Source of the DNA: Bacteroidaceae bacterium
GTDB lineage: Bacteria; Bacteroidota; Bacteroidia; Bacteroidales; Bacteroidaceae
Assembly: GCA_902362375.1 (NCBI GenBank)
Contig: CABIVS010000003.1
Location: 327,294-391,293, forward strand
Direction of reading: 5' to 3'
DNA length: 64,000 nucleotides
Part shown: positions 45,696 to 54,588 of the stretch, piece after piece
Numbering within the stretch: position 1 is the stretch's first letter
How the letters are laid out: each line of letters starts with the position of its first letter
Made by a program: the position numbers and the translations under genes
The notes under the pieces: generated by a model
Database searches by the model: none
Seen by the model: the letters and a program-made list of their open reading frames with translations, nothing else
What the model was told of the DNA's origin: nothing

Positions 45696-45820
45696 ACTCT
45701 TTAGCAATAATGTGCCCATTTTTATGTAGAATTCATTTTGAATAACACCAGTACTAAAGAGTTATAAACAATAATATTTAGGGCACGACAAAGGTTGGAA
45801 TAATATTCGGGAAAAACAAA
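45696..45820 (-). promoter_or_regulatory. Promoter and pseudoknot-capable leader of the GNAT/ASCH operon
   Basis: Minus strand: TTTG (45820-45817), 20 bases, AACCTTTG (45796-45789). The RNA should begin near GTGCCC (45786-45781), which pairs with GGGCAC (45717-45712). ACTCTTTAG (45762-45754) pairs with CTAAAGAGT (45704-45696). The two helices interleave, giving an H-type pseudoknot order. The ribosome-binding site AAGGAGG lies just after the last arm. Confidence 0.6.
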
Positions 45821-45848
45821 GAAATGTAATAAAAATGCGAATAATAAA

Positions 45849-47570
45849 TTATTTATTATTCAGGAAGAATATACCACCAGCACTTGTTCCTGGAAGAGTG
45901 AAATAGAAATTCATACCTAGCCATAATGTGTCCAGGGCATCTGTAATATGTGTTTTGTATTCATCCGGATTGTCAGGAGTATCGGGTGTCCCTTCAGGTG
46001 TTTTGTCTTTCTCAAATCCGTTCTTTCCCTGTTTGATGCCAGTCTGTTCCATAGCGATCTTCAGGAATTCATTTTGGTGCAGGTTTATTTGTATCCAAAG
46101 GAATTGTGGATCTCCTTTCAGGGTTAAGTCAATATTCAAATGTTTCCATTCATGTTTGGGAGCTTGCCCGACATATACCATTGTGACTTTATATCCATTT
46201 TCCTTGAATACACGTTCGATGATATCAGCATAAGTTTCGGTTGAAGAACCGGATTCCCAGGTAAAGGTATGGTCATAGTAGACCACTACATCACGATTTT
46301 GTTTCGGACGGTAATAATCAGCTATCGTTTTGACCAAATCTTGCAGCTTTCCCGGTGTTTTGACATAGAAAGATTTAAGTACACGCATAGTATGATCATC
46401 CAACTGACCAACGACTGCAGTAGAAATAGAAGCGTTCGAATCGAAGGCCAAGTGCAGTTCTTTCGAGAAATTAAGGTCACCGTCACCTAGACAGCCGCAA
46501 GTTATTAATTTACTCCAGTTGCTACCAAGATCCCGGAGGCGTCCGTTATCACGAGGCGTATAGAAATGAATATTATCATCCAAAGCAGAATAAAATCCGT
46601 TTTGTACCCGGAATAAACGTTCATTCATAAATGCTGTACGCCAAATAAGAGGTGGAGAGTTGCGATACATTTGCCAGATAAAATCTTCTCCAAGTACTTC
46701 CAGGTTATCAAACACGTCATATTCGCCATAGAAAACAGTATATTCTTTTGTTTTTCCCTGTTGTTGTTTAATAGGTGGTTGATATTTTCGTGCCAGATCT
46801 AAATCATGTTGGTATTCTTTGATCATGCGCACCACATAGTCTGTCAGTGGTTTACGTTTATATTCCTGCACTTTTCTATATAGGTTCCGGATTAGGTTGA
46901 TATGCGATGGTGACATTTCGTCTATCTTATCTAAGATCCACTTACCCATTGAAGCGGTGGGCATATCTGTAGAGTAACTGACGCTGTGATGGTGAGGACA
47001 GTCCCCGAAATATTGTCGGTTACCGCGATTAGCAGGATCCACTTCGCTTTTGATTTTCTCATAGTTGAGAAACTTGGCTTCAGGACCTATTACCCAATCG
47101 AGTGACATGGAGTTTGCAGACATTCCCTGGTTAAAGGAAAGAATCACCATGACGGTACCATTCCAAAAATGGAAAGCGTTATTCCAACCATCGGCTAATA
47201 CCGGACGTACCGGTTTGCCGAATCCCATGCTTTCCGGAGCTTTGTGACCAACAACATAATGAATGCCTTGTATGTATCCCCATTCGGCAAGTGCTTTGCA
47301 AATAGCTGGCAATGTATTTCCCCAGGCTTTTGCATAGCTGGGAGAGATAAGCCCACCCAAAGAACCTGGCATTTCCCACACATTCCGTAAGATGATGCGT
47401 GCATCGATTCCTTCCGATTTACCGGTACCACGTGATGCGACTATGTATTCGTCATGTGCGTTGATGGCCATTGCCTGTCGTTGCATTCTATTAAAGAATT
47501 TGTCTACGACTTCATTCTGCTTTCTTCTTAGTTCATAGGCGGATAGAACAGGAGAGATTTGCGTGTTCAT
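45849..47570 (-). CDS. terL: Terminase large subunit
   Basis: 573 residues. The ATPase Walker A-like motif is SRGTGKS with Lys51; a Walker B-like LDWVIGPEAKFL follows. The C-terminal RNase H-like nuclease shows HLAFDSNASIS, DVVVYYDHTFTW and ITDALDTLWLGM with the expected acidic residues. It packages and cuts phage DNA at the portal. It overlaps terS by 4 bp. Its last ~20 codons occur again, diverged, at 44030-44095. Confidence 0.92.
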   Translation of the reverse strand: MNTQISPVLSAYELRRKQNEVVDKFFNRMQRQAMAINAHDEYIVASRGTGKSEGIDARIILRNVWEMPGSLGGLISPSYAKAWGNTLPAICKALAEWGYIQGIHYVVGHKAPESMGFGKPVRPVLADGWNNAFHFWNGTVMVILSFNQGMSANSMSLDWVIGPEAKFLNYEKIKSEVDPANRGNRQYFGDCPHHHSVSYSTDMPTASMGKWILDKIDEMSPSHINLIRNLYRKVQEYKRKPLTDYVVRMIKEYQHDLDLARKYQPPIKQQQGKTKEYTVFYGEYDVFDNLEVLGEDFIWQMYRNSPPLIWRTAFMNERLFRVQNGFYSALDDNIHFYTPRDNGRLRDLGSNWSKLITCGCLGDGDLNFSKELHLAFDSNASISTAVVGQLDDHTMRVLKSFYVKTPGKLQDLVKTIADYYRPKQNRDVVVYYDHTFTWESGSSTETYADIIERVFKENGYKVTMVYVGQAPKHEWKHLNIDLTLKGDPQFLWIQINLHQNEFLKIAMEQTGIKQGKNGFEKDKTPEGTPDTPDNPDEYKTHITDALDTLWLGMNFYFTLPGTSAGGIFFLNNK

Positions 47571-48169
47571 TCTTTTTCCTCCTCTTCAATGGGATGAGTG
47601 TCCACTGCTTTCTTGTTTAGCATTCCTTTAAACATACTGCGCATTCTGATTCGTTCTTCTTCAAGATTCTCTATCGGTTCGAGACCCTCCAGTAATGTGA
47701 CATCATCTGAAGGTTCAAAAGATGGAGGTACCAATTGCGAGTAATCGAATTTTTCATCTTCCTTGTCAGAACGCGTGTATTTGCCTATTTTGTCCAATGC
47801 AGCTGCAGCTCCCTTTGCATCTTCTTTGTCCATTGCCATATTAAAAGCCTTTTTTCCACCTTCTACAATCATATACCGGTACCAGGCTTTGGCTGCAAGT
47901 TGTATGTTTCCTACTAGGCGGTTAATCATGCCTATGTCACGGTAGGCTTGCGATTGGGAGACCGGTTCCGTATTTCCTCCACAGCCGTGTAGTAGAAAGT
48001 TAACCAGTTCTGTATCTGGAATTAGTGGCTCTTCCATTTTTTTGCTTACGCACAACATCATACGTTTCTTAATCTCCATTTCTCTGGGTGAAAGGAGGGT
48101 TGTTGCTTCATCTTTGTCTTTGAATAAAGCACGTTCAATTCGTTCGTATGTGGGATCTTTCTTTGGCAT
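47567..48169 (-). CDS. terS: Terminase small subunit
   Basis: 200 residues, helical, with a basic start (MPKKDPTYERIERALF), a central DNA-binding helical region (SQSQAYRDIGMINRLVG) and a very acidic end (HPIEEEEKE). It lies directly before the large subunit gene with a 4-bp overlap. It recognises the packaging site. Assigned from position and helical/acidic layout. Confidence 0.75.
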   Translation of the reverse strand: MPKKDPTYERIERALFKDKDEATTLLSPREMEIKKRMMLCVSKKMEEPLIPDTELVNFLLHGCGGNTEPVSQSQAYRDIGMINRLVGNIQLAAKAWYRYMIVEGGKKAFNMAMDKEDAKGAAAALDKIGKYTRSDKEDEKFDYSQLVPPSFEPSDDVTLLEGLEPIENLEEERIRMRSMFKGMLNKKAVDTHPIEEEEKE

Positions 48170-48459
48170 TATTCATTAATACTTTGTTCTTTCATGTATT
48201 TATCGGCCAGTGGTTCAGCTGCAGGACTGCCGGCGATAGCTAGTTTGATGACTGTTTTCCGGAGGTTGAGCTTGGTCTGAAGTCTTTCCTGGTGATAAGC
48301 AGTATAGATAGGCGAACTATGATGATTTTTGCAAATATCACAGAAGAAGTCCCGTTGGTCAACTGGGATATTCAATAAAATGGCAATTTCCCCCGGTGGT
48401 AAGAGGGCGGAAGACATTTCTTTTATCTGTTGCAGCACTTCTTCGGATAAGGTCATCAT
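48169..48459 (-). CDS. Small helical protein before terS
   Basis: 96 residues with an N-terminal HTH-like segment (LLPPGEIAILLNIPVDQRDF), which suggests a DNA-binding or second terminase-associated protein. It ends 1 base into terS and overlaps the PLD gene end by 4 bp. Assignment tentative. Confidence 0.6.
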   Translation of the reverse strand: MMTLSEEVLQQIKEMSSALLPPGEIAILLNIPVDQRDFFCDICKNHHSSPIYTAYHQERLQTKLNLRKTVIKLAIAGSPAAEPLADKYMKEQSINE

Positions 48460-48948
48460 TCTAATATATCATAGCGAATGGCATTTTCATACGCTTGGTT
48501 AAACATTTGTGAGAAGTATTCGTAATGTTTTCCGGAGGTGAAATAGAAACCATTTTCCCATCGGTGGTTTTGATTAAGATTTGCAGATCCGGCAATCCCG
48601 AATTTATGTTGCCTATTCTCGACTAATAATAGTTTGGCATGACATGAATCAATTCGGATGGACGGACTAATATTTGAGGCAAACAGTAATAGATCGAGTT
48701 TATGACGTTTTACTGTCATATCCAGTAGAAGTGCCAGGCTTTCTATTTTTCTTTCGTCAGCGAGAAAAAAAAAGAGGGCGTAGGCTATCTTCAGAGATAC
48801 TGAATGTCATGATCTTCACTTTTGCTGGGCCGATCGCAGATAAAAGAGAGGGCAATACTTCATGTATTGCCCAGTCTCCCTTGTGCATAAACGGTTCAAT
48901 AGAATCTGGACACAATGCAAGTGGAAAGTTATCCTGAAATCTTTTCAC
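48456..48948 (-). CDS. PLD-like nuclease interrupted by a frameshift at a T9 tract
   Basis: Two frames overlap: 48948 to about 48760 (MKRFQDNFPLALCPDSIEPF, ending after ISEDSLRPLFFS at a stop) and 48456-48719, which is open back across the first frame. They join at a run of nine T (minus strand, about 48765-48773). Read through with a one-base slip, the protein is ~163 residues with a single PLD signature HAKLLLVEN...FGIAGSANLN (His, Lys, Gly-Ser-x-Asn; the usual Asp is Glu), as in Nuc-type endonucleases that act as dimers. It may be broken, phase-variable, or made by slippage on the homopolymer. Confidence 0.7.
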
Positions 48949-49882
48949 CTTGTGTTAGTGCTATTTCAGCCTCCAATGTGGCAAGTTCTGTCTGATACTT
49001 CTCAATACGGTCCAAAGCATTTTGCATAACGGTCTGTTTTCCATCTTTTTGTGCACGGTCTGCAGCTGCTTTACTATTGGCTATATTGTTCTTCAAACGT
49101 TTGATTTGACGAGCTATTTCAATACCACGTACAATGCTGTTTTCACTGAATTCCGGTCGTTTCTCTTCTAATTGCAGATTGCCTTTACCTTCCGCCCAAG
49201 AATCTATCAACTTCCATAATTTGCGTCGTTCGTCATCAAGCTTGCATAATTCTTCTGCAATTGGTTGGCGTTCTTCTACGGGAAGTTCCGGATTTGCGAC
49301 ATCATTGTGTAGGCTTGCGTATAATGGAGCGATTTCCTTGATACGGTTATAAGCCTTGCGGATGGATGGATTGAGTGATTCTTCAGTAATGATTTTAACG
49401 CCTGGTGTGTTCAATGCGTCGATCTCATCACGCAGTTCTGTGAGTTCAGACATTTTTTCTTCGAATTGTTCCTGGAGGGAGACTAATTCGTCTGCATGAT
49501 TCTCACTGTCACTCTCTAGTTCGCCAACGCGAGATTGGATATCACTGATCATTGTCTCCAGATCGACCATTTCCTGTTTCTTGCTTTCGATCGTTTCTTG
49601 TCGTTCGTCATCACTCATCGTTCTTACTACGACTATTTCTTCCATTGCTGCTGGGTAGATAGCAGGAGAGAACTTGATTTCCTTGTCAATTTTCGTAAGG
49701 CTATTGACGAGCTGGGTAAAATGTGGATCGAAGATATGTGGTGCTTCCGGAGCGGTTGCAAAATAAGTGGAAAATCTTTTCTTAGCTGGTTCCTTCGCAA
49801 GTGCTTCGAAAAGAACTATACCGTCAGCGTATTTGCGCTGACGGTCGCCTAGCCATTGGGTAAGTTGTTCTTGTCTGGTCAT
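48929..49882 (-). CDS. Coiled-coil head-region protein
   Basis: 317 residues, strongly helical, with long coiled coils (about 90-160 and 260-310). It follows the capsid-associated gene with a 2-base gap and overlaps the PLD frame by 20 bp. A scaffold, internal head or packaging-associated role is plausible from position; no family recognised. Confidence 0.6.
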   Translation of the reverse strand: MTRQEQLTQWLGDRQRKYADGIVLFEALAKEPAKKRFSTYFATAPEAPHIFDPHFTQLVNSLTKIDKEIKFSPAIYPAAMEEIVVVRTMSDDERQETIESKKQEMVDLETMISDIQSRVGELESDSENHADELVSLQEQFEEKMSELTELRDEIDALNTPGVKIITEESLNPSIRKAYNRIKEIAPLYASLHNDVANPELPVEERQPIAEELCKLDDERRKLWKLIDSWAEGKGNLQLEEKRPEFSENSIVRGIEIARQIKRLKNNIANSKAAADRAQKDGKQTVMQNALDRIEKYQTELATLEAEIALTQGEKISG

Positions 49883-49884
49883 AA

Positions 49885-50586
49885 TTATTCGCTTGGGGTT
49901 GGTGCAGGTTTTAATCCTGCTATGACTTCCATGTCAATCGGCGTTTGTAGGAAGATGGCTGAATAATTGGAGTCTACGGTAGCTGTGTAAGTGGTACCAC
50001 GACGATCGGCTCTTGCTTTACCTCCGTTGAAAGATGGTGCGGTGGTTGCATACAAGCCGGGTTGCCCTAGGATCATTTGTTTGCCATCTGCATCTTCAAA
50101 GATATAATATCCTGGAGTGTTTTTGATTAGTGCATTGAATGCGTGCATTCCTGGAGTATTGCCAGGGAAAAAGAAACCGAGCGTACATTTATAGCTGATA
50201 CCGTCGGCTTCTCCTTGCTGTTCTGCTTTATATTCAACGGTTGCTTCGGTACTGTATAGGTAAATAGGTTGTTTGTAAGTTCCTTCAGCTGGAAACGTAA
50301 ATGATCCGGCTGCCGTTATTAATTCTTCGTTACTGGTTGCTTTTGATGGATCCGGTACGGTTGGAACTGTCTCAGGAGCATTAAAAGGAACAAAAAGCAA
50401 CATTCCCTTATAACCTCCCATGTTGTTTTGACCAACTTCCCATTTTAATGGAGCGAATGCGGGACCGGCAGCCATCATGATTAAAGTATCTCCATTGAGA
50501 TGGCACGTCTGCGAATGCAGTTCGGGGACTGTAATAACCAAAGCTACAAATAAAACGCAGAGAATCAAATAAATGTATTTTTTCAT
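49885..50586 (-). CDS. Structural protein with N-terminal signal-like helix
   Basis: 233 residues. The body is beta-rich (PAFAPLKWEVGQNNMGGYKG, GLYATTAPSFNGGKARADRR) and located next to the major capsid gene, like a decoration or tube protein. Oddly it starts with a clear signal-peptide-like segment (MKKYIYLILCVLFVALVITV then PELHSQTC), unusual for a virion protein. A start at MMAAGPAF (residue 37) would drop it. Possible export for a non-virion role, or a mis-set start. Confidence 0.6.
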   Translation of the reverse strand: MKKYIYLILCVLFVALVITVPELHSQTCHLNGDTLIMMAAGPAFAPLKWEVGQNNMGGYKGMLLFVPFNAPETVPTVPDPSKATSNEELITAAGSFTFPAEGTYKQPIYLYSTEATVEYKAEQQGEADGISYKCTLGFFFPGNTPGMHAFNALIKNTPGYYIFEDADGKQMILGQPGLYATTAPSFNGGKARADRRGTTYTATVDSNYSAIFLQTPIDMEVIAGLKPAPTPSE

Positions 50587-50652
50587 TTGTATAAAAGTTT
50601 AGAATAAATAAATAGGAGTGGCCAAACATGACCACTCTTTAGTTATTGAAGA

Positions 50653-51921
50653 TTAAGAGTAGGTTCCGGTTGCGGTTACCACTTCTCCCGCTACTACTGT
50701 TACTTGTTTGTTAGCCGGTTTGTTTTTACCGTCCACAGCATTGAATTCAATAGTATAATTGCCAGGAGCCAGTCCCAAAATACATTGTCCATTAGTGCGG
50801 CTGGCTGCTTTCCCTTGAATGCTCCAAGTGCCGTTGTCGGCTCCGGTAATATCCACTTGAATAGCTCCGGTTTTACAATAATCACCGGCCAAATCAAGTG
50901 ATTCATTCTTTTGCTCATTACAGCGGAAGGCCTTTTCATGCCAGTCACGAATACGAGTGTCATATCCGGTTTGTAACCAGAATTGCCATTCGTTCGGATC
51001 TTCGTAGATATCGCGGATTTGGCAGAATTTGGTTGCTGCCTGTGTGTTGAATGCGACGTCCATATTTCCTTTCTTTTGTAATACCAGACGTGAACCTTGT
51101 CCAAGTGCTTCATGAGATACGATTTCCAATGCTGGACACATTGCATCTTCACGGAGCAATTCAATCATGCGTTGCATGGATGGATATTCCTGCATACGTA
51201 GTTTGTTGCGCAAAGCTGCACGTGCTGCTTTCAATACTGTTTCCGCACATTGTAATTGAGGAATACCTGACTTGGATGAACGCAGGTATGTATTTGCTCC
51301 TCCAATCCATTCAACTAGATTTTCGTATGCTGCATAGTCTGTGTCAGATGTCGGGGTAACAAAAAGACCTGATTGGGCGAAGTTGCCGCGAGCTGCGTTA
51401 ACATCACCACCGGTAATCAGCATATCGATCTTAGTGAAGAGACCGTCAAATGCTCCGGACGGTGAGGAAGAGTCTTCGTCACGTTCGGCATGATAGAGTA
51501 CATATACGACATCTTCAATGTGTGATTTTACTAACGTGAAAGCAACACGCGTTTCCAGTGGATGTTTTTTGTTAATGTTGCTAACCGGTTCGCCTCCTAC
51601 AATCAGTAGTTCACCGTCATCATACTTTTGAGAGTTTTCCTTAGTGATGCAGACTACATCTTTGGGTTCGATAACTGAAGGTTCATAGCCAAGCAGTTTG
51701 TCAGTAAGGCGGAAATCTTTACCAATTTTGTAAGACTGGGTACCACCGGCACGACGACGTTCATTGATCAATGCGTGTTTGCCTTGCAGATCCATGACAT
51801 TTAGTCCCAGTATAGCTGCTACTTCCTGCAAAGTTGCGAAAGGAAGAGCACGAAGCCCCTTGTCATAAGTAACAAGAGCTTGGTTTAATTTAGATACGTC
51901 TATTAATTGGGGAGTAGACAT
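50653..51921 (-). CDS. Major capsid protein with C-terminal Ig/PEGA-like domain
   Basis: 422 residues. It follows the protease/scaffold gene with a 33-base gap, the normal order. The body fits an HK97-type coat protein in size (~350 residues) with an N-terminal helical region and a G-loop-like stretch (RRRAGGTQSYKIGKDF). The last ~70 residues form a separate beta domain (GAIQVDITGADNGTWSIQGK ... APGNYTIEF) resembling PEGA or Ig-like folds that would stick out of the shell. Possibly a carbohydrate- or mucus-binding decoration fused to the coat. Confidence 0.75.
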   Translation of the reverse strand: MSTPQLIDVSKLNQALVTYDKGLRALPFATLQEVAAILGLNVMDLQGKHALINERRRAGGTQSYKIGKDFRLTDKLLGYEPSVIEPKDVVCITKENSQKYDDGELLIVGGEPVSNINKKHPLETRVAFTLVKSHIEDVVYVLYHAERDEDSSSPSGAFDGLFTKIDMLITGGDVNAARGNFAQSGLFVTPTSDTDYAAYENLVEWIGGANTYLRSSKSGIPQLQCAETVLKAARAALRNKLRMQEYPSMQRMIELLREDAMCPALEIVSHEALGQGSRLVLQKKGNMDVAFNTQAATKFCQIRDIYEDPNEWQFWLQTGYDTRIRDWHEKAFRCNEQKNESLDLAGDYCKTGAIQVDITGADNGTWSIQGKAASRTNGQCILGLAPGNYTIEFNAVDGKNKPANKQVTVVAGEVVTATGTYS

Positions 51922-51954
51922 GATTTTTAATAGTTAAGGGTGTGGTTACTAAAA

Positions 51955-52935
51955 TTAAAGGAGACCGTCTTGCTTCAGACGTTCGGTGATGGCCTGATAA
52001 TCTCCGAGATTTTTTTCGCAGAAGGTGGATAAATCATCCTTAGTTTCACTTGCTCCTGGTTCTGATTGCGGAGAGAGTCCGTTAGATCCGGGTGCAGGAA
52101 CTTGCTTCAGGTTGTTTACCTGTTCTTTAAGTTGGGTGATTTCATCATCCTTCTGGGTACTTTCATTTTTGAGTTGCAAAATCTCCTGATCTTTGCTTTC
52201 TATGCTTGATTTCAGGGTTTTGATTTCTGTGACAGAAGATGCAAGTTTTTCATCTACGTCTTTTTTGGCATCTGCCAGTGAAGTGTGTTCACTCTTCAAA
52301 CGATTGAATTCACCATGTAATGAATCCAATCTTTCTGCTGATAATTCGGTATTTTCTGCATCTTCCTTATTGATTTTGAAAAAAGAGAGAAAAGCCGGCC
52401 ATGTTGCTTTGAGATTCATTTTATTTTTAGATGTATGATTGGATAATTCTGGCACGATATGCGTGTCCATACCCGCTGCCAGGAGAACGGATGTGGAACG
52501 GTCATAAAGACGAACGGCATTGGAGTTGGCGGGAATATCTACAATCGATGCTTCTCTCAACTCGCATTCAGTGACAGTTTCTCTGGTTTGACCAGGTAAC
52601 AGAACATCTTTGTTTGCTGATGTAGCTATGATTTTAATACCCACACTTGCGGCATTGAAAGTCCCTGCTTCGTATTTTGCGGCAATTTCTTTTGATAAAT
52701 CATCAACTTTGTCAAAAATAGGAATGGCAGAAAGTTCGTCACCGTTAAGTTGTATATCCTCCCAATGGCCGATAGCTTTGTAGTCCCCCCAATAGGGTGA
52801 ACCTTCATCGCGGAAATGCATATATAGCATGATAGGGTTCTTCTTAAATGCTTCGATTGACATTCCGGAAGTAAGAACCCGATAGCCGTAGCAGTTGAGT
52901 GATGAATCAGAAAGAATAATACGTTTTTGGCTCAT
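51955..52935 (-). CDS. Prohead protease fused to scaffold
   Basis: 326 residues from MSQKRIILSDSSLNCYGYRV at 52935; the frame from 52962 adds nine unlikely residues. The N-terminal half resembles HK97-family prohead proteases (MLYMHFRDEGSPYWGDYKAI, then VTECELREASIVDIPANSNA). The second half is a long coiled coil (about 190-290) with an acidic low-complexity tail, the scaffold part that the protease removes. It sits directly upstream of the capsid gene. Confidence 0.8.
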   Translation of the reverse strand: MSQKRIILSDSSLNCYGYRVLTSGMSIEAFKKNPIMLYMHFRDEGSPYWGDYKAIGHWEDIQLNGDELSAIPIFDKVDDLSKEIAAKYEAGTFNAASVGIKIIATSANKDVLLPGQTRETVTECELREASIVDIPANSNAVRLYDRSTSVLLAAGMDTHIVPELSNHTSKNKMNLKATWPAFLSFFKINKEDAENTELSAERLDSLHGEFNRLKSEHTSLADAKKDVDEKLASSVTEIKTLKSSIESKDQEILQLKNESTQKDDEITQLKEQVNNLKQVPAPGSNGLSPQSEPGASETKDDLSTFCEKNLGDYQAITERLKQDGLL

Positions 52936-52989
52936 TGCACTTATTTTGGTGCAATGATACATTTATTGAGAAGCCTATGGAAGGACGGA

Positions 52990-53448
52990 TTACAGGCTGT
53001 AATACTGTAAAAGAGGATATTGTGAAGTCCCTGATAATTTGAGTTCATACCCTGTAAAATCAGTGACTTTTTTGCCGATAACCTTGGTTAGTTCTCCGAA
53101 TAGTAAATATGTGCCGGTTCCGTATATATATTTGTCTCCGGCAGGATCCTGACAACGCAAAATGCACCCTTCTGTTATTCTGTTACGTAAATCATTTGCT
53201 GCTTCAGGAGCAAACAATGTTTGGGGAAGTTTAATTGCTGCTGAATGTTTATATGTAATTCCTGCCGCTGATTCGTTCGAGGTAACAGTAGGAGATTCAA
53301 TGATACCCACTGTAGGGAGACGATGCCAGTCATGTCCCTTTATAATCTGGATACATGCTGTATTCTGATGAATAGCAAATAGGGATATTTCATTTTTGTA
53401 TAGGATATCAGCGAATAATATGCCTCCCATATTGTTGATTTCTCTCAT
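52990..53448 (-). CDS. Phage protein, unknown, first of the head block
   Basis: 152 residues; MGGILFADILY at 53430 is an alternative start. Mixed beta protein with no signal or membrane segment. It lies upstream of the protease gene with a 54-base gap. Could be a head accessory protein; no family recognised. Confidence 0.6.
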   Translation of the reverse strand: MREINNMGGILFADILYKNEISLFAIHQNTACIQIIKGHDWHRLPTVGIIESPTVTSNESAAGITYKHSAAIKLPQTLFAPEAANDLRNRITEGCILRCQDPAGDKYIYGTGTYLLFGELTKVIGKKVTDFTGYELKLSGTSQYPLLQYYSL

Positions 53449-53527
53449 AATTTATTGATTTTCAATTAGTACGCATTTTTAGAACACTTTTCGAACAAAA
53501 AAAGGACATTTAACGACACTTGCTCGA

Positions 53528-54016
53528 TCATTTTTTTAAGCGATTATAGCTTCTTTTTTTCTCTTTTCTACGAATATCGGCTCTCCATCGGTAGTAGTTC
53601 TTCTTGAATGCATCTTCCGTGATGGAGTCAATACCGTACATGGTCATGAAATTATGTATTCCATTAATGTATGTAATTCCATAACTATGTTTTTGCTCGT
53701 CCAAGAAATCGTGCACTTCTGCCCACAGCATCCGGTCGATTTTTCTAACGAGAATAACTTGTGAGCGTTTTCCTAAATAGTTGTAGGTTTTGGGATCTTT
53801 GCCGGTACTGCGTTCAGGAAGATAAATCTCAAGATTACCCTGATCAATAGGTGGTATATTGATTGGGCGACGTTCAAGCAGATCATAAATAGTGTGATAG
53901 ATATCAATCTTGTCTGGGAAATGAATCGGAGAGTTCTGCATATCACAGAACTTTCCGATCAGATACTCCTTAAGATGTGGGGGAACTTCAATCTTAGTAG
54001 TAATCATATAAATCAT
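53528..54016 (-). CDS. Phage protein at the head of the late block, unknown
   Basis: 162 residues, basic at the C-terminus (RRKEKKRSYNRLKK), helical, with segments like KIDRMLWAEVHDFLDEQKHS. First gene after the GTAC-rich noncoding region and the early terminator, so it probably opens the late transcript. A late-gene regulator is possible from position and charge. Confidence 0.55.
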   Translation of the reverse strand: MIYMITTKIEVPPHLKEYLIGKFCDMQNSPIHFPDKIDIYHTIYDLLERRPINIPPIDQGNLEIYLPERSTGKDPKTYNYLGKRSQVILVRKIDRMLWAEVHDFLDEQKHSYGITYINGIHNFMTMYGIDSITEDAFKKNYYRWRADIRRKEKKRSYNRLKK

Positions 54017-54180
54017 AGTGGCTTAGGTGTGGAGCTAATATACAAAAAAAGAACTGAATAATACTTCTTTTGCAATAAAAAATGTGTCTAATTCAAATAC
54101 CCCTTTGCGGATGCGTACTTTTTTTTTGTGCAACTGTGCATTTTTTCTTTGAATGATTGTGATATCTGTTGAATATAAGG

Positions 54181-54310
54181 ATATTAGCTTCGTACGAAAA
54201 GCCGTACTTTTCAGTACAATATTATTATTCTCCGTACAAAATTCGATTTTGTGCACTTTTGTACGGATTGTACGATTTTGTGCAAAAATTGTACAATGTA
54301 TAAATACTTG
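54181..54310. promoter_or_regulatory. GTAC-repeat cluster in the early/late junction
   Basis: The 54017-54588 gap (572 bases) holds no convincing gene. Within 54190-54300 are seven GTAC tetramers, several as TGTACG or CGTACA, plus two TTGTGCAA-like variants, in A/T-rich DNA. A second cluster lies at 14926-15010. Candidate binding sites of a late activator, a repressor or an origin protein. Confidence 0.5.
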
Positions 54311-54509
54311 ATTATTAATGTAATAAATAGAGAAGATATAGGTTCTGCACAAAAGCACAAAATTTTCTACTATTTTTAGATAGGGTATTTTTAAGAAAGA
54401 AATAAAAAATAAAAATAATATATATATGTCCTTTTCTGCGTTTCTCCCTATTCCATGCACATTTGTCCAAAACGTTTTTGATAAAATGAAGGGGAGGCGA
54501 GGGGAGCGA

Positions 54510-54546
54510 AAAAAAAGAAAGCCCGGTACGCTGAAGCGCACCGGGC
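54510..54546 (-). terminator. Terminator of the early operon
   Basis: GCCCGGT...ACCGGGC (54521-54527 / 54540-54546) with an inner GCG/CGC pair; on the minus strand it is followed by TTTCTTTTTTTTC. It closes transcription from the early genes 43 bases after the 54589 stop. Confidence 0.85.
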
Positions 54547-54588
54547 AATAATACTATTGTGTACATAACAGAAGTGATTCGACTTATG

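Noticed and set aside
54035..54541. A 168-codon open frame on the minus strand
   Set aside because: Extremely rich in Ile, Phe and Lys, overlaps the GTAC cluster and the early terminator, and has no ribosome-binding site. A/T-rich noncoding DNA explains it.
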